DNA of 64,000 nucleotides from assembly GCA_034766995.1 (NCBI GenBank), contig CM068321.1:8831026-8895025 (forward strand), written 5' to 3'. Position numbers and translations under genes: made by a program. This DNA is from Acanthacorydalis orientalis. Lineage: Eukaryota; Arthropoda; Insecta; Megaloptera; Corydalidae. This document shows, one piece after another, positions 46,269 to 57,566 of this stretch. The notes under the pieces are model-generated. The model was not told the origin of the DNA. It was given only the letters and a program-made list of their open reading frames with translations, and did not search any database. How positions within the stretch are numbered: position 1 is the first letter of the stretch; every line of letters begins with the position of its first letter.

Positions 46269-46272
46269 TTAA

Positions 46273-47500
46273 ATAACTGTGTACATTTGTGATTTTTTTT
46301 ATTAAAAGTTAAACTAAATTATACAATTTCGCCTTGATTTTTTTTTCGTATCAGAAATAATATACAAAACTTACATTCTTCGAAAAATCAGACAGTGAGG
46401 AACATAATTTCATAAAGGCAATTAATTATGGCCATTTGAATTGATGTATGGATGTACGTATGTATGTGTGTGTTTATATATATATATATACATATAAGAG
46501 AGAATACATACAGTAGTTATTTACAAGCAATCAGATCTAATTAAAACGAACGTTGTGAGTACAACACAGAAATTACTTCAGTGGAAGTGTTAAATAGGTG
46601 TTCGTTGTCTCGTTATGTGTTAGAGAATCGTAACGTGTGTCTATATATATATATAATGTATATATATAGAAAAAGCAACACACCTGGCAACGGGTCGAGT
46701 CGACGAATTAACATAACGCCGCGACACTATTTCAAAACAGGTAATGAGCAAAAACACACCAGGTAGCTGCCTCGACACAGACGACTCGCCAGACATTGAA
46801 CTATGATTTATCTATTTGTTTTCTAGCGTGTTCATAAATTTACGATAATCGTAATTCAATTATCTCACGATAGGAAAATAAACGAGTCGCGGATTAATAA
46901 TAAACCGGTACGCGAGGATATTCACACTCGCCTGTCACAATTCGTTCGTCCGTGAAACGGGCGAGGGAGATGAACGTGGCGTGGCTCGATTTGGTCGGAG
47001 TTGCACGACCGAACCACTAGTCACGTACTGTCAGTGATCTTGTTCGAATCTCGGCTATCGATGCAGAGGATCTCAAATACATACATCGATTGATAAGATT
47101 ATTTGATAAGTTTGAATCATTGCAATTCGTTCGTAGATTAAAAAGATAATAGTTTAGTAAAGTGTTGAGAAATAAATTGGAAACTGAAATTCGAGATTTG
47201 TTTTAAGATAAAGTTTTTAATTCTGCAAAACAGGTTTGCGATTCCTAGATTGTAACGACTGATCAGGTATATACAGTCATTCATTGAAATACAGTACTGA
47301 TGTACAATATGATACACATGTATCACTTCGATGTGATGTATCTTTAATTACATCTTTAATTTTAATTAAATCTGTACAAGAGATAACAGGATATTTATGT
47401 TTAAGTACCAGAAAATAAGAATGAGTTTCAAAAAGTTGATATAATCTGATCGAAAAATGATTCATTGAAATTTACCAATTTACAAATAAATTTCTTTAAA
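46273..47500. other. Non-coding stretch with a CpG-bearing single-copy block
   Basis: 46560-47070 stands out (GCAACGGGTCGAGTCGACG, CGGGCGAGGGAGATGAACG, GCGTGGCTCGATTTGG). A frame of 61 codons at 46581 runs through a TA repeat and has no domain. Candidate regulatory DNA. Confidence 0.4.
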
Positions 47501-47740
47501 ATTGTTATATTTTTTGCATTGTTCATTATTTCAGTACTAAATTGTTATATTTTTTGCATTGTTCATTATTTCAGTACTAAATTCTTATATTTTTTGCACT
47601 GTTCATTGTTTCAGTACTAAATTGTTATATTTTTTGCATTGTTCATTATTTCAGTACTAAATTGTTATATTTTTTGCATTGTTCATTATTTCAGTACTAA
47701 ATTCTTATATTTTTTGCATTGTTCATTATTTCAGTACTAA
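47501..47740. repeat. Minisatellite, six 40 bp units
   Basis: Six units in exact 40 bp register starting at 47501, 47541, 47581, 47621, 47661, 47701. Units 1, 2, 4 and 5 are identical, unit 6 has one change and unit 3 three. Each unit contains TTCATTATTTCAG (like a 3' splice site) and, across the unit boundary, TACTAAA (like a branch site), 40 bases apart cyclically. Confidence 0.95.
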
Positions 47741-47935
47741 ATCCTTGGATTGGTAGTACTTCGGAAGATAACGATATCATCATCAAATCGAACGTGACAA
47801 TCTTTCGCCTCTTATTTCGATTCCTTTGCTCTGCCAGTCGATTGATTTGAATACTTTTTCTAAGGCTGCAGTAAATAATTTTTGTGAAATTGCATCTCCT
47901 TGTCTTATATCTTTCTCAATTTATAATATATATAT
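47741..47935 (-). mobile_element. RTE-type LINE fragment, RT palm (copy 2)
   Basis: On the minus strand: EKDIRQGDAISQKLFTAALE, KVFKSIDWQSKGIEIRGERL, then after a frameshift RFDDDIVIF, where the catalytic motif should be FADD. This is the segment directly before and at the catalytic box, and matches the start of the copy at 52919. Cut at the minisatellite on one side and by AT-rich DNA on the other. Confidence 0.75.
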
Positions 47936-48373
47936 AACTTGAAAATATAAAAAAGTATAATTTCTTAAAATTTCATCAAATTATTAGAATTTCTATAAGT
48001 ATCTCTATTAGTTTTAATAGAATTTATACATAATTATCATCTTTTAACTAGATATGACAATCATAATTCAGTAACTGACAGTTAATAATATTTTTTTTAA
48101 TAGTAGTAAAACAATATACCGTTCTTACAGAAATGATTTTTATATCGATCGAAATTATAGTATCCAAATTGATTCGAACATATGATGCATAAATTATTCT
48201 ACAAGAAATAATAGAGAGAATTTATTTAACTAAAACATATTGTAGATGTTTGTATAGTACAACATTTCTATTATATTAGATTATTAGCTGAAGTTTGTTT
48301 TTAATGAAAAGAATTTTCAGATAATATGCTTTTATAATTCGATGAAATTTAATACTTTTAATACAAGCAAAAA

Positions 48374-48374
48374 A

Positions 48375-48466
<92 letters not shown>
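48374..48466. repeat. (CTAT)n-(TA)n compound microsatellite
   Basis: About ten CTAT units followed by a TA run. Confidence 0.95.
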
Positions 48467-48467
<1 letters not shown>

Positions 48468-48735
48468 TAAAAAACTGATTTATGTATATCATAATAAAAC
48501 GCATTAATTTATTAACATATTGATACCAAAAACAAACAGGAAAATAAATAAAAATTTAATTACAATTTCATGCTTGAAAGCACATTGCGAGAGATTGATT
48601 AAGCACTTCGTTTCCATTGTATTGTGTTCCATGGAACATTGACATTTCTATGAAAACATATTCAATTATGTTGCTGAATTATTCAAAAATTGTAATTTAT
48701 GGCAGTGGCCGTAAATCATTTACCTAAACATCCAC

Positions 48736-48775
<40 letters not shown>

Positions 48776-49102
48776 AAAGAGCAACTTTGTACGATTTCGT
48801 ATTCGAACAAGTTTTGTCAATGATCTCTGTCACAGTAAATACAACATGAAGAAATGTTCTTTTCAATTATTTTGATGTACTCGTCAATTCTGAGAAAAAT
48901 ATAAAACATTTATTGGAGAACTGTGCTGTACGACATAAATAATGTAGTATTGGACGATAGTTGTACATCAAGTTCACATTCAGAGATATATGCACATACG
49001 GTTACATATATATGCGTTAAATTAACTTGTCAATATATATATATATGTATACACTTACACACAGCATATGGGCACGTGTATCTGTCTTTTTTCCTCTTTC
49101 TC

Positions 49103-49106
<4 letters not shown>

Positions 49107-49168
<62 letters not shown>
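49107..49168. repeat. (TA)n microsatellite
   Basis: Pure TA run. Confidence 0.95.
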
Positions 49169-49171
<3 letters not shown>

Positions 49172-50598
49172 TCACAATTGTTATGAATCCAAAAAGTATT
49201 ATTTAATTGATTAAGATAGAGTTACATTTTTAAATCGATTTTTAGTACAAGAGAATTTTTACTGTATACCTGATAATACTTCCTAGTGATTAAAAATGTC
49301 CAGTAATATAAAAAAAGAAAAAAAATAATTTATTTGTTTTAAAAATAATCTAATTCAATTTTTCTTGTTAAAAAATATACTGAGTTTACTTTTTAATTAA
49401 TAGATACTTATTGGTGTGTGCTTTTGTAATAGTTTTCTTAATCATATAAATTTAATCAACTTATTTATTACGGCTTAATATCAATTGTATGTTATTTACA
49501 AACAGATTTTATTAAATTAGATCTAGTTAAATAATATTGTTCATATGTATTGATCGATAATATTTATAAATTATAACACCTGAGATTATATTAACACTAA
49601 AGAGTCATTTATTAGTTAGTATTAATTATGTATGGATAAAATATTTATAAAATTTTGTAAGATTATCGTATGTTTCATTTTAAAGATATATAAAAAAATG
49701 AACCAATTCTCTGTTGTTTTAAAAAAATATATATAATGTAAATTTTAATTTTGTAAACAGGGTTTTATGAAAAAACTTCAATTGTCAAATATAATAGCAA
49801 AAATTAAGTTTTATTTGAATGTTTAGTATGTAGCTTCTGAATAGATGATTTTTTTTATGATATTTTATTAGGAAACCCCGTAATCTTTAAAAAAATTCGT
49901 ATAATTCATAGAAAGTTGACTTGTTTTACAGTTTATGTGTAGATAAGTTATAAACATACGATATTATTAGAGATAGCTGCTAACAAAAATATTACAGGTT
50001 TCTATACTCGAATAAAATATACAAATCTCTATCAGACGTATATCTTGTTCATTTCTCCTCTCAGTCTTGATTCCTTGCAAAAATAAAAATTAATAATCAA
50101 AACTATATGAATATTAAATATTCGTGGTGACTTGTAGATGAGTTGTAAAGTAAGCTATAAAGTATGTGTCAAAATATTGGTGATGTCATTTATTTTTTTA
50201 TAGCGATTTATAATTTTAGAATGTGTGTCACTAATACAAAAAAATATAAAATTTACTGACAGTTTTCTAAAAAGTAACAATATTTACAATTATTTAACTG
50301 GCACAGTTTCAGTTATAAAATCGTTTATGTAGTTATTTCAATTATAGCTTATTCGTATTGTGAAAGTTTTAAAACATTCATAAATAAGTTTTGTGTCACG
50401 CTATAAAATGAAATGTCATTTAAAATTTTATTCACTTAAGATATTATTATTTGTTTATATAAAATATTAATATAATAAAGCACAATAGTTTTGTGAAAAA
50501 GAGTTAAATTATTAAAAGTATATTTATTTGGTATATTTAATTTTTATGATAAATCAATGATGTTAGAATAAAAATATTAAAATTTTTAAATGATAGTA

Positions 50599-50601
<3 letters not shown>

Positions 50602-50650
<49 letters not shown>
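50602..50650. repeat. (TA)n microsatellite
   Basis: Pure TA run. Confidence 0.95.
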
Positions 50651-50652
<2 letters not shown>

Positions 50653-50934
50653 TATTTATTTATAAACGGAATAAGTCAGAAAGAAAGGTTTCCTTCTTTT
50701 TAATTTTAACTAAGAGGCTCCGTCCGCTGCTCACTGCGCTCACCAATACCCAGAGGGGGAAATCCCCCCGCTCTCGCTAATACTCTTTCTCACCTCACAA
50801 ATAATAGAAATTAAAAAAGAATACACACAAATAATACTCATCAAATGTAAATCATACTTTTTTATTGGGAAAGTTTTTCAATTAATTAGGATGAAGATCA
50901 TTCGATCAAGCGATTCATAGTAAACAGTCATAAT

Positions 50935-50999
50935 ACAGACCATGTGACTGATCAGCCAATCATAACACAGATCGCATGACTGATATCAACCAATCAGAG
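50935..50999. repeat. Direct 32 bp duplication containing CCAATCA
   Basis: Two diverged 32 bp units (50935 and 50967), each with ACAGA, CATG(TG)ACTGAT and CCAATCA. CCAAT boxes in tandem can be promoter or enhancer elements; no transcript start is evident nearby. Confidence 0.5.
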
Positions 51000-51854
51000 T
51001 ACGAATAAAAATCACGGAAACGACATCATTGTTTCATTTTTATAATGTAGAAATTTATAATCAAATTACAATCAGTTACTTTAAGGTTTGATATATATAT
51101 ATACTAAGTTCATTTTTAAATGTAATCATCACATATTTTATGAAACTTATTATTAAATTTGAGAATTAAATCTCGAGTAATAAAACAATGTTTCCTATAG
51201 GCATACTCATAGCTTCACCTCTTCTTAAGCAACTTCATTAATGTAGAAGCGTTGATCGCTTAATGTACTTTACATTTTGATGCAGTATTGAGAGAAGAGG
51301 AGTGTGTTCATTTCGTGTAGATGGAACAGAGATGTAAACTTATATGTACATGATATAATAAGGAATATTGCTCACGAACATTTAGGGTACTTAAAGATCT
51401 TTAGCAATCATGCTAAGTGTTAGATGACCACAAAAAAGTAAGAACGAAGAAAATGAATCATATTTATTCAACTATACTTGGAAGAGAGCGAATATTTTTA
51501 AGATAAAATAATCACTGAAAATGAGCCACAGGTATTCCATTGAAGATTCAAAAGTAAAAGTCTTATAGTATGATTTGTCACTACCGAATGTTTTTTTACA
51601 AATTGAAGAAGCACGTGTGCATTTAACACTTTTGATTTGAAGGAGACAGTGAAGTGTAGGCTAAATGAGAATAATGTCTGAAAAGGATATCTTTTTACTA
51701 TTTAGCTTACAACTATAATAAGTGTTTCATTAATCATATTATACTTTGAAAAATAAACTGTATGTGCATCTACAATTAACTCATGCGTAATTTATTATAG
51801 CTTGTTTATTTAAAATTAAATTCATTGAAAATAAAATATACCCCACTTATAATA
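51000..51854. other. AT-rich non-coding stretch
   Basis: Nothing recognised. Confidence 0.5.
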
Positions 51855-51933
51855 TTAGCTCAGTAGGAATGTAAGTGCGGGTTTTCTTATAAATTTCAAG
51901 CTTATAACCGCAATTATTTTTCTACCAACCTAA
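51855..51933. mobile_element. Minimal mariner: TIR pair only (copy 8)
   Basis: 79 bp from TTAGCTCAGTAGGAATGTAA to CGCAATTATTTTTCTACCAA plus CCTAA. Nothing of the transposase is left. Same family as 5256-5782 and the same class of product as 9102-9182. Confidence 0.75.
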
Positions 51934-52809
51934 TACATAATAAAAACTCAAAAATTTTACACAATCATCTATAAGATGTCATAGGTATTGATACTGGTAT
52001 TCGTGAACAATTCAGCAATTCCATTCTTTTTCGTCCTAAAAACTACAAACATTGTTTTGATATACTAGTGAGATTCGCCACTCCCTCAATGCTTTCACCT
52101 CTCACAGATATATTGAAAAATAATTGTTTTATAGTCGAACATTTCATTGAAGTTTTTGTTATGTTGGTTTTTGAAAGATTTCCCACATATTTCACGAGTC
52201 AGTCTCTGTATTCATACGCAGACAGAACATAATAAGAATACAAAGGTTGGTTTCGGTGAAAACTCCAACCCCGAGGAACGACCGGAGATACAAAAGCACT
52301 TACACGATAACATGATTCACACTTTCTCAAAATACCAACATCATAGTTCTTCGTGAAAATTTCGTGTAACTTCGGGTCTCCTCGTTAATAATAATTTAAT
52401 ACAAAATCTGTACAATTATTTTTTTATTTTTTGTGGATACTTTTTTTCGACAGTTTTGAGTTTTTGTCTGATTTTGGCTGATCATTCTCTCTGTTCTTGT
52501 GGCGAGTTGTCGAACCTTGGAATTCGATCCCTTTTATCTAGACTTTAACATGTTTTTGTAGCAATCTTGCTTTTGATGTGTCATATCTGACTTTATCGCT
52601 GGGAAATTTTTTTTTTAGATAATTTTGATTTTGTATATATATACTAGGGGAGTTTGACCTCTTCTCGCTGCTCTCAGCAAACTTTGGGGTCGATGCGCCC
52701 GCCCACTTGTCAATTATAAGCATGTACATGAACCGAATGAAACAAAAATATCTTTTAAAATTCATTTGTTTATATAACTTTATCAAAGATATGTCGCAAC
52801 GTAGATGTT
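51934..52809. other. Non-coding stretch
   Basis: No gene seen. 52640-52700 is a GC-rich patch (TCTCGCTGCTCTCAGC, GGTCGATGCGCCCGCCC), unassigned. Confidence 0.45.
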
Positions 52810-52845
52810 ATATATATATATATAAATATATATATATACATATAC

Positions 52846-52918
<73 letters not shown>
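52810..52918. repeat. (TA)n array
   Basis: TA run of over 100 bp with ACATATA interruptions, directly abutting the LINE. Confidence 0.95.
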
Positions 52919-52921
<3 letters not shown>

Positions 52922-53773
52922 TTCAAATCGCTCGACTGGGAGGACAAAGGAATCGAAATAAAGGGCGAAAGATTAAGCCATCTCCGGTTTGCCGATGATA
53001 TAGTTATTTTCGCAAATACTCCGGAAGAGTTGCAAAAGAGGATAGAAGAACTAAACGATGCCAGTCAAAAAATCGGCCTCAACATGAATCATACGAAGAC
53101 AAAAGTACTGTTCAGTGCGTTAGTATGTCCGAAGAAAATTGAAATAAAAGGAATGGAAATAGAAGAAGTTACGAAATATGTCTATCTAGGTCAGCTTATC
53201 AACAGAGATGGATCATTCACTGAAGAAGTAAATAGGAGAATAAAAATGGGATGGAGCTCTTTTGGACGAAACGCCTCGATATTTAAATCGACAATCCCAC
53301 TCTGTTTAAAGAAAAAGTATTTGATCAGTGTATACTACCAGTCCTTACTTACCGCAGCGAAACATGGGCGCTTAACGCCAAAATAGTTCAAAGACTCCAA
53401 ACAACACAACGAAGTATGGAAAGATGCATGTTGGGAATAACAAGAAGAGATAGAAAGAGAATAGAATGGTTACGAAAACAAACAGGAGTCACAGATATAA
53501 TAAGAAGAATTAAGAGTCTGAAATGGAAATGGGCGGGACATATCGCAAGAAGAGAGGACAACCGATGGACAAGAGGAATTATTGACTGGGAACCAAGGAA
53601 TATAAAAAGACCCAGAAAGAGACCAATGAACAGATGGCATAAGGATATTAAAAACTTTCTTGGAAAACTGTGAAAAAGAGAGGCATTGAATCAAACGAAA
53701 TGGAAATCATGGAAGAGGCCTTCATCCAGCAGTGGATTAACAGAGGCTGAAGATGACGATGATGATGATGATA

Positions 53774-53775
<2 letters not shown>
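52919..53775 (+). mobile_element. RTE-type LINE, 5'-truncated, with intact 3' tail (copy 3)
   Basis: Begins inside ORF2 just before the catalytic motif, runs through the stop of ORF2 and a short 3' UTR (GCAGTGGATTAACAGAGGCT) and ends in a (GAT)n run at 53752-53774. A short 3' UTR and a simple-repeat tail in place of poly(A) are characteristic of the RTE clade. (TA)n lies on both sides, suggesting insertion into a TA array. The best preserved of three copies. Confidence 0.85.
52922..53673 (+). pseudogene. RTE ORF2 C-terminal part with one frameshift
   Basis: The frame begins [44 protein letters not shown] is the reverse-transcriptase catalytic box. Then GLNMNHTKTKVLFSALVCPK, TKYVYLGQLINRDGSFTEEV, RIKMGWSSFGRNASIFKS. 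At about 53318 an A-run is one base short relative to copy 1 and the frame shifts; it goes on as CILPVLTYRSETWALNAKIV, MERCMLGITRRDRKRIEWLR, SLKWKWAGHIARREDNRWTR, ending FLGKL at 53673. Apart from that single base it is open. Confidence 0.85.

Positions 53776-53820
<45 letters not shown>
53776..53820. repeat. (TA)n microsatellite
   Basis: TA run after the LINE tail. Confidence 0.95.
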
Positions 53821-53822
<2 letters not shown>

Positions 53823-54066
53823 AGTATGTCTAGATAAACATTCTTTCAGATAGATTTTTTTGCAATTCAGATTTTTTGTGGATAATTTGGATTATATATA
53901 TATATATATATATGTATAGATTTTAGTTTGTTTCTTCCAACATATTGTTTGAAATATTTTTTTTAATATATAAAATAATTTTTAATTTATAAACAAACTT
54001 AACTGTGTTCGAAACAAACAGCATTCTTCAATAATTGAAACATAGCGTGTAATAAATATACACGTA

Positions 54067-54110
<44 letters not shown>

Positions 54111-54479
54111 TAAATGATATGATATAGAGGCATATTGTATGAAAAAATCCTCTGTTATTATTTACCTGCGTTTATTTTTAGTGATGTTCATCACGCAAAC
54201 GTCCGAGTCCAAAATCGTCCATCGGACTCTAGAAACAAAAGCTGAGTTTGGACTTTTTTCACGTTGTTGTTTGTTTTATTTTTTTTCTGGTGTTACTGGT
54301 GCTGCTGTTGCTTGTCTATTAGACTTGCGATGGCCGTTCACCTTGCCCGATACAATTTCATGAATCATCGTGATTTCGAATTATCATAAAACGATGTGTT
54401 AACATATTTTTAACAACTTTATTACTTAGCAATATTTCGTATCGATTATCAGTGCCTCAAGCTGTAATTTCGTACAGCT

Positions 54480-54539
<60 letters not shown>

Positions 54540-55049
54540 CGCATGCCTAACAGTTATTTATTGTATGCATAACAATCAAAATTAATGATAGAGTTTTAAA
54601 CCAAAACATCAATTTAGTTCGATACAAAATTTTTTATATAGAGAATTAAACCTTGGAACCTTTAAATTTGGAACCTTTTAATTTTTACTAGAAATAGATA
54701 GGGAAAAAATATTTATATATTTTTATACAATACAGTGTGCTTCAGGTCTTATCATCCTATTTATTTTACTTTGTTTTTTTTATTATATTGTTTTCTTGTG
54801 TACCTATTGTTTATTATTCCATGTGAATCTTGTAGGTCACGAGAAGTACGCTTCTTTTACGACCGGTTATAAATTTCCTTTTCTTTATGTAAATATTAAA
54901 GTTTTTCTCTTCAGATTGATATTGAATTTCAAGATCTTAAACCATAAGAGTTTAACATCTACGTAAACTTGAAATAAAGCGCAGAAAAAATTAATTCTTA
55001 CCCTATCTATAGGATTTTCAGAGGATTCAAGAAAGATGTATTTTAATTT
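53821..55049. other. AT-rich stretch with microsatellites
   Basis: TA runs at 53893-53915, 54064-54108 and 54481-54538. A 74-codon frame at 54139-54363 has a hydrophobic start but no homology I recognise. No gene called. Confidence 0.45.
54481..54538. repeat. (TA)n microsatellite
   Basis: Pure TA run. Confidence 0.95.
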
Positions 55050-55785
55050 TTAGGTTGGTAGAAAAATATGTGCGATTTTTGATCTTTAAATTCATGTTGT
55101 ACATTTTTTTAATTTAAATAGTTTTAAGTGGTTCAGAATTGTTGGATGACTAACATCTAACTTTTGTACAAGCTCTCTAATTGTTGTACGTGGTTATGAT
55201 TCAAGTAACTCCTTCATTTGGTCGTTATGAACTGAAGAAGGACGCCCGCGACTTTCTTCTAGGCTCTCGTCCTTAGCGAGAAATTTTTAAAACCACAATT
55301 GTACCGTACATTCCTTAAAATTACCCATATTAAAAGCATCGTTTAGTCTACGAGCAATAATTTTTCCTACTAAATAAATAGTAGTCAGTAATTAAATTAG
55401 AGAATAGAAGTAAAATGTTAGTAATTTGGGAAGTCATTCTCCAGGAACAACAGAAATTAAGAAGAAGTCTACATAGAAAATCAGAACTGCACAATCAACC
55501 AAACTAAACTATTCGAAAAAAATCTACGAGCAGTTTTTCCTTCTTTACCATCCGTTTTGAACTCATACAAAAATTGCCCTTATTTGATTCTTTTCCATCT
55601 TTAATTCAATAGTTCAATTTGAAGCAAAATTAATAATAAAACTAAAGTTGATGTCACCATAAATAAATCGAAAAATTCATTTTAAAATAATATTAACATG
55701 AACATGATGAAATGACATTTTTATAGAAAAAAATTAAGATTATAATTCAGAAAACAAAAACTGTAATTATTTTGCTACTAACGTA
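55050..55785 (-). mobile_element. Deleted mariner (copy 9) with a retroposed insert
   Basis: Both TIRs are present: left (3' end) TTAGGTTGGTAGAAAAATAT, right (5' end on minus) TACGTTAGTAGCAAAATAAT. On the minus strand: start MEKNQIRAIFV..., KERTVQLWF-like, ESREGRPSSVHNDQMKELLE and ELVQKLDVSHPTILNHLK, then the 3' UTR; the core is deleted as in other copies. 55357-55522 is a later insertion. Confidence 0.8.
55357..55522 (+). mobile_element. 166 bp retroposed insert (SINE-like)
   Basis: Flanked by a perfect 10 bp duplication TCTACGAGCA (55347-55356 and 55523-55532) and ending in a short A-run (GAAAAAAA). Insert plus duplication fits target-primed retroposition. No RNA polymerase III box or frame is obvious, so it may be a short retrocopy or a SINE fragment. 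Confidence 0.65.
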
Positions 55786-57462
55786 TTTATGTTTTATTTC
55801 TGAAGGTAATGAAAAATTAATTGTTTTTTCTAACTGGAATCATAATGCAACAATAACGGATAGAAATAGCTATTGTGTACATTATAAACGAAAAAAAATA
55901 GTTTAATGATTATGTGATGTACATAATTGTAGATACTGAGAAAATGAAAATCCCATTCATATTCGTTCCAAAGATACTGTGTATCATAAAAGATGAAGTT
56001 ATTATAGGGAATTTTTTAAGATGAGGGAGGAAATTAGCCCCATTGTATATGTTGATCACTACAAGATAACATTTAAAATGTGTTTGATTATAGATGTGGA
56101 TCGATTAGATTGGTAGAACATTGAGCTAAGTCATATAATTCTACTTGAATTACGCTGTTGTAGCAAAACACTATAAATACCAAGCAAATGCATTATTCTT
56201 CTTACTACAGTATTATTAAAAAATGAGACAAAAATAATTTTGAGCAGAGGTATAAATCACATGCTTTTATATTATCACACTCTCTTTCAAATAGAGGAAT
56301 TATAACTGTAGTCATTCCACTCTTTCACTATTGATATTGAATCAATGCACTTGGCAAAAAAATGTTTTGGTTGTTCCAAAATTAATAATTTTCTACATTT
56401 TTTTCATTCTTATGACTGTATGCAAAAATTTATTAAAAAAAAAACGAATAGATTATTTTATAAATATATGTTTGATTTTGTTATTATTGAAAATTTGTTA
56501 GTTTATATTTTTTTATATTTATAAGAATAATTTTACATTACTTTCAGAAATATAAAACATATCTAAAATATCTTCATTTGCAATAAATAACTGCCTAAAT
56601 TCGGAACGAAATACTTTCTCTAGTATTACATTTTGTATCTATAATAGGAAGCTCATAATATTTTGATAGATTTTTTAATATCTTGACACTGACACATATC
56701 TTGAGAATAATGGCATCGCATAGAAACAGAAATGATCAATATGAAATGATCAATTGAGAGGAAAAAAATTGTGATATATAGGGCGAAGATTGAAGATTGA
56801 ATTTTGAGGAAGTGAATTTAGCCACAGTGACAAAACTTTATTGAGATCTTTTGATTTATTGTCCATTTGTATTTATTTTTAAATACACTTTTCTCATATT
56901 TGCCTGAATGGATTTATTTAAAGAAATACAATTTTAATCAAATTAATAATTCATATATTAAATAATAGTTATAAACATTGTCTGAAAAACTTATATGCTA
57001 TAAATTAAATAGAAACATTTACAACACTAGAGTGATATAGATGTTTACTGCGATATATTGGTAAATATACATCATTTTAGAAATGGAAGATGGACACAGT
57101 TTATCAAACTTGTGACATTTCTTCGTGTCTTCTTATTTATTTGATTTTGAACAGGATTTTTTTAAAATACAGTTTTATTGAAATATGTAGATTTGAGTTA
57201 GTTCACATATTTTTAGGACTTCATAACACAGGATTTTCTTTTATAGTATTCTAAAGAAAAAATCTACTATAATAAATCAGACTCGAATATGAGTTCACGG
57301 TTAAAGTACGAATTGAAATATGTAATTTATCTTCAGAAGCTTTGGGAAATGTAATAAAAAATGACATAGCAAAGGTATGAAATTATTTATATGAGTATAG
57401 TGGAATGAGTCATTCGTTGAACATAGTTTTTAATTTTATTTTTTTTTTTTAATTTCACCAGT

Positions 57463-57463
57463 A

Positions 57464-57494
<31 letters not shown>

Positions 57495-57566
57495 ATATAT
57501 ATATATTGTATATATATTGTATATATATTGTATATATATATACAATATATATATATATATATATAC
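57463..57566. repeat. (TA)n array with inverted TTGTA/TACAA interruptions
   Basis: Repeated TATATATTG units followed by TATACAATATA, so the array can fold on itself. Confidence 0.85.

Larger units (their letters stand above)
47936..50934. other. AT-rich stretch with microsatellites
   Basis: No gene. Contains the arrays listed below and a GC-rich patch at 50714-50790 (GAGGCTCCGTCCGCTGCTCA, GAGGGGGAAATCCCCCCGCT, the latter with a GGGGGaaatCCCCC-type hairpin) that I cannot assign. Confidence 0.45.

Noticed and set aside
47501..47740. Regularly spaced repeats that might suggest a CRISPR array
   Set aside because: The units are contiguous with no spacers, and the context is eukaryotic; it is a minisatellite.
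54139..54363. 74-codon frame with a hydrophobic, signal-like start
   Set aside because: No domain, no splice or promoter context, and the rest of the frame is T-rich low-complexity text; chance cannot be excluded.
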